Shown here one piece after another: positions 16,201-16,792 of a stretch of 16,792 nucleotides of DNA (positions are counted from its first letter, which is position 1; each line of letters opens with the position of its first letter). The stretch is taken from positions 1-16,792 of the forward strand of contig JAJBTS010000291.1 in NCBI GenBank assembly GCA_020860885.1. The letters run 5' to 3'. Both the position numbers and the translations under genes were made by a program. A model generated the notes under the pieces. That model saw nothing but the letters and a program-made list of their open reading frames with translations, did no database searches and was not told the DNA's origin. This stretch comes from Bacteroidales bacterium. GTDB lineage: Bacteria; Bacteroidota; Bacteroidia; Bacteroidales; Azobacteroidaceae.

Positions 16201-16735
16201 AACTTATTTCGGGAAATTTAGTTTCATCTCCTTTTGCAGGAATAAAAATGAGCGGATTGTTATTGTCTCCGGCAGTCCATTCACCCAGGTCTTTACCTAC
16301 TCCGGCTCCTCCCCACTGGTTCATGCTGGAGCTGGAAGAAGCCCGTTGCAATTCCCATGCCGGGGCATAAGTCGTGTTTAATGATTGAACCAATTTCATA
16401 GCCGTAGCGTTGGAACCTGCCTGGAAATAGCTTCCTGAATAATTCATTTTACGGCCTGTTTTGCTTTCAAGAGTAAAATTGTCTAAGTTTCCTGACAATT
16501 TCCACAATTGAGCATCTGCATTTGTTTTTGCCTGAGTTTTCAAATTGGCGTTAGCACCCATATCCTGAATATATCCATTGCCGTTTTTGAACTTAATATG
16601 ATACCATACATTTCCATCGTCATCGGCCCAAGGATGTTCCTGGGCAGGACTTAATACAGGAGTATACAAAGGTTGTGCCTGCGTATAAATAAAAGGAATT
16701 GATAACACAAATAATAGGAATAATAATTTTCTCAT
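13295..16735 (-). CDS. secreted GH95 alpha-L-fucosidase with N-terminal repeat modules and a T9SS-like tail
   Basis: The product has 1146 residues. The signal peptide ends TQA|QP (cleavage after about residue 20). Residues 40-168 and 185-312 are two related modules: each has an (F/Y)-I-x-F start, a DMG-x-N motif, an LWK(L/I)-G stretch and an SGRK stretch, resembling beta-trefoil lectin-type repeats. The GH95 region (about 333-1060) cleaves fucose, typically alpha-1,2-linked, from glycans. Compared with Bifidobacterium AfcA by motif, the catalytic residues are present: N648 and N650 in NINVQMNYW, acid E779 in YSPEH, and base-site D952 in FQIDGNFG. Residues about 1078-1146 resemble a type IX secretion sorting domain ([21 protein letters not shown], final KKVLVVE). 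An in-frame TTG 6 bp upstream is ignored in favour of ATG 16735. Usual GH95 length is about 750-800, so the extra length is the N-terminal modules and tail. No convincing promoter is seen in the 57 AT-rich bases before it. Confidence 0.92.
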   Translation of the reverse strand: MRKLLFLLFVLSIPFIYTQAQPLYTPVLSPAQEHPWADDDGNVWYHIKFKNGNGYIQDMGANANLKTQAKTNADAQLWKLSGNLDNFTLESKTGRKMNYSGSYFQAGSNATAMKLVQSLNTTYAPAWELQRASSSSSMNQWGGAGVGKDLGEWTAGDNNNPLIFIPAKGDETKFPEISSVDDSDEKWYFIWFLKENTLARDMGENEPLVTKSLTLSPNLLWKITGTEGNYTIVNKSGRKLALTGNHYITSATEAATFVIEPSTNTTYDFPMVLKNKATGKYFSQLGTSGMNLNIGENATLSNANNAIAFIKMDDIDLKELDAEITGEAPAPESKLSLWYREPAAAWMTHALPIGNGQFGAMIFGGIRNEEIQFNDKTLWTGSTSSYGAYQNFGNLFIKSEDITSVSDYRRELDIENALAKVTFKIDNVTYTREYFSSYPDDVVVIRYTASENGKINADLSLKSGHNSAVTYTGNEATFSGKLTLVSYNAKMLVKNDGGELTTSPESIQVKGANSMTVILRGCTNYDENSATYISDAVSLSGKVSQIVADAAAKPYETLKSAHIADYKTLFDRVSFDLEGTANTMPTDELITKYNQNQNANLFLEVLYYHYGRYLMTGSARAGVYSPSNLQGIWNHRNDPPWSSDIHSNINVQMNYWPAESTNLSELHTTFLKYIYNEAIVHDQWKKNAKDAGQTKGWTMYTENNIFGWHGSFMHNYVIANAWYCMHMWQHYRYTLDENYLKEIAFPVMKTCCDFWLERLIKDRRVNDGTWVCPDEYSPEHGPAKEDATAHSQQLVWDLFNSTLQAIEVLGEDQVDAAFLADLKEKFENLDKGLAVQSNGQLKEWKYSNNSVGEATHRHMSHLIGLYPGNQISPFIDDTFFNAAVKSLSDRGNAGTGWAMGWKINLWSRALNGDRARTILKNALKLSTATNTDQSRGGIYQNLFDSHAPFQIDGNFGATSGMTEMLLQSHMDILQILPALPSDWKQGKITGLRAIGGFGVDLEWDTNLNKVTAVITSDAGKDCVIAFKDVTNAKFTDEEGNTLSVTPAGSDRVSFTTEKGKKYTMTYDNPVGNQPVELANKATLLQDKKKLTVVGENITNVSVCTLAGQVLENQDKTFSFVLPTGSYIVSINFKDNTKETKKVLVVE

Positions 16736-16792
16736 AACCAATAAATAATATTAAATAATATATATAAAGAGTATAATTAGAGGATGAAATTT

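Noticed and set aside
16736..16741. TTG start two codons upstream of the GH95 ATG
   Set aside because: MRKLLFLL from the ATG already gives a normal signal peptide, and TTG starts are uncommon.

Overview
The window looks like Bacteroidota, most likely order Bacteroidales. The support is: signal peptides ending in SQ or AQ, a DUF5723 outer-membrane protein, a GH95 fucosidase with a tail resembling a type IX secretion sorting domain, mostly A-rich ribosome binding regions, and -7 boxes of the form TAnnTTTG, the known Bacteroidota promoter signature. The genus cannot be fixed from sequence reading alone. No rRNA, tRNA, transposase gene, phage gene or CRISPR array was seen.

Layout. Positions 1-600, minus strand: the first codons of an unidentified gene leaving the left edge, preceded by a DUF2809 membrane protein. 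722-1021, plus: a free-standing cytoplasmic thioredoxin with a strong Shine-Dalgarno and a clean intrinsic terminator. 1202-4357, plus: a probable two-gene operon for a lipoprotein of unknown family and a DUF5723 outer-membrane barrel, with its own promoter candidate and a 15-bp palindrome in the leader. 4400-8673, minus: sbcDC, the SbcCD (Mre11-Rad50) DNA-end processing nuclease, with a 4-bp gene overlap. 8749-9495, plus: a tyrosine-phosphatase-family protein. 9700-10887, plus: a single-chain iron-sulfur L-serine dehydratase. 10921-12825, plus: an exported protein fusing a DNase I-like (EEP) phosphoesterase to a purple-acid-phosphatase-like metallophosphoesterase. 13295-16735, minus: a large secreted GH95 alpha-L-fucosidase.

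The most unusual content is in the two intergenic gaps of the right half (about 9483-9697 and 12820-13236). Each is filled by a foldback structure whose arms are arrays of a 7-bp unit (CAGTNAN on the left, its reverse complement NTNACTG on the right). In both, the left array begins inside the last codons of the upstream gene and supplies its CAG-TAA ending. The second element also encloses ten phase-perfect copies of an unrelated 23-bp unit, two of which form a perfect 12-bp hairpin stem. These look like two members of a repeat family and are the best candidates here for something not well described.

The genes do not form one pathway. sbcDC is DNA repair, thioredoxin and serine dehydratase are housekeeping metabolism, and the exported phosphoesterase and fucosidase suggest scavenging of phosphate esters and host or plant glycans at the cell surface.
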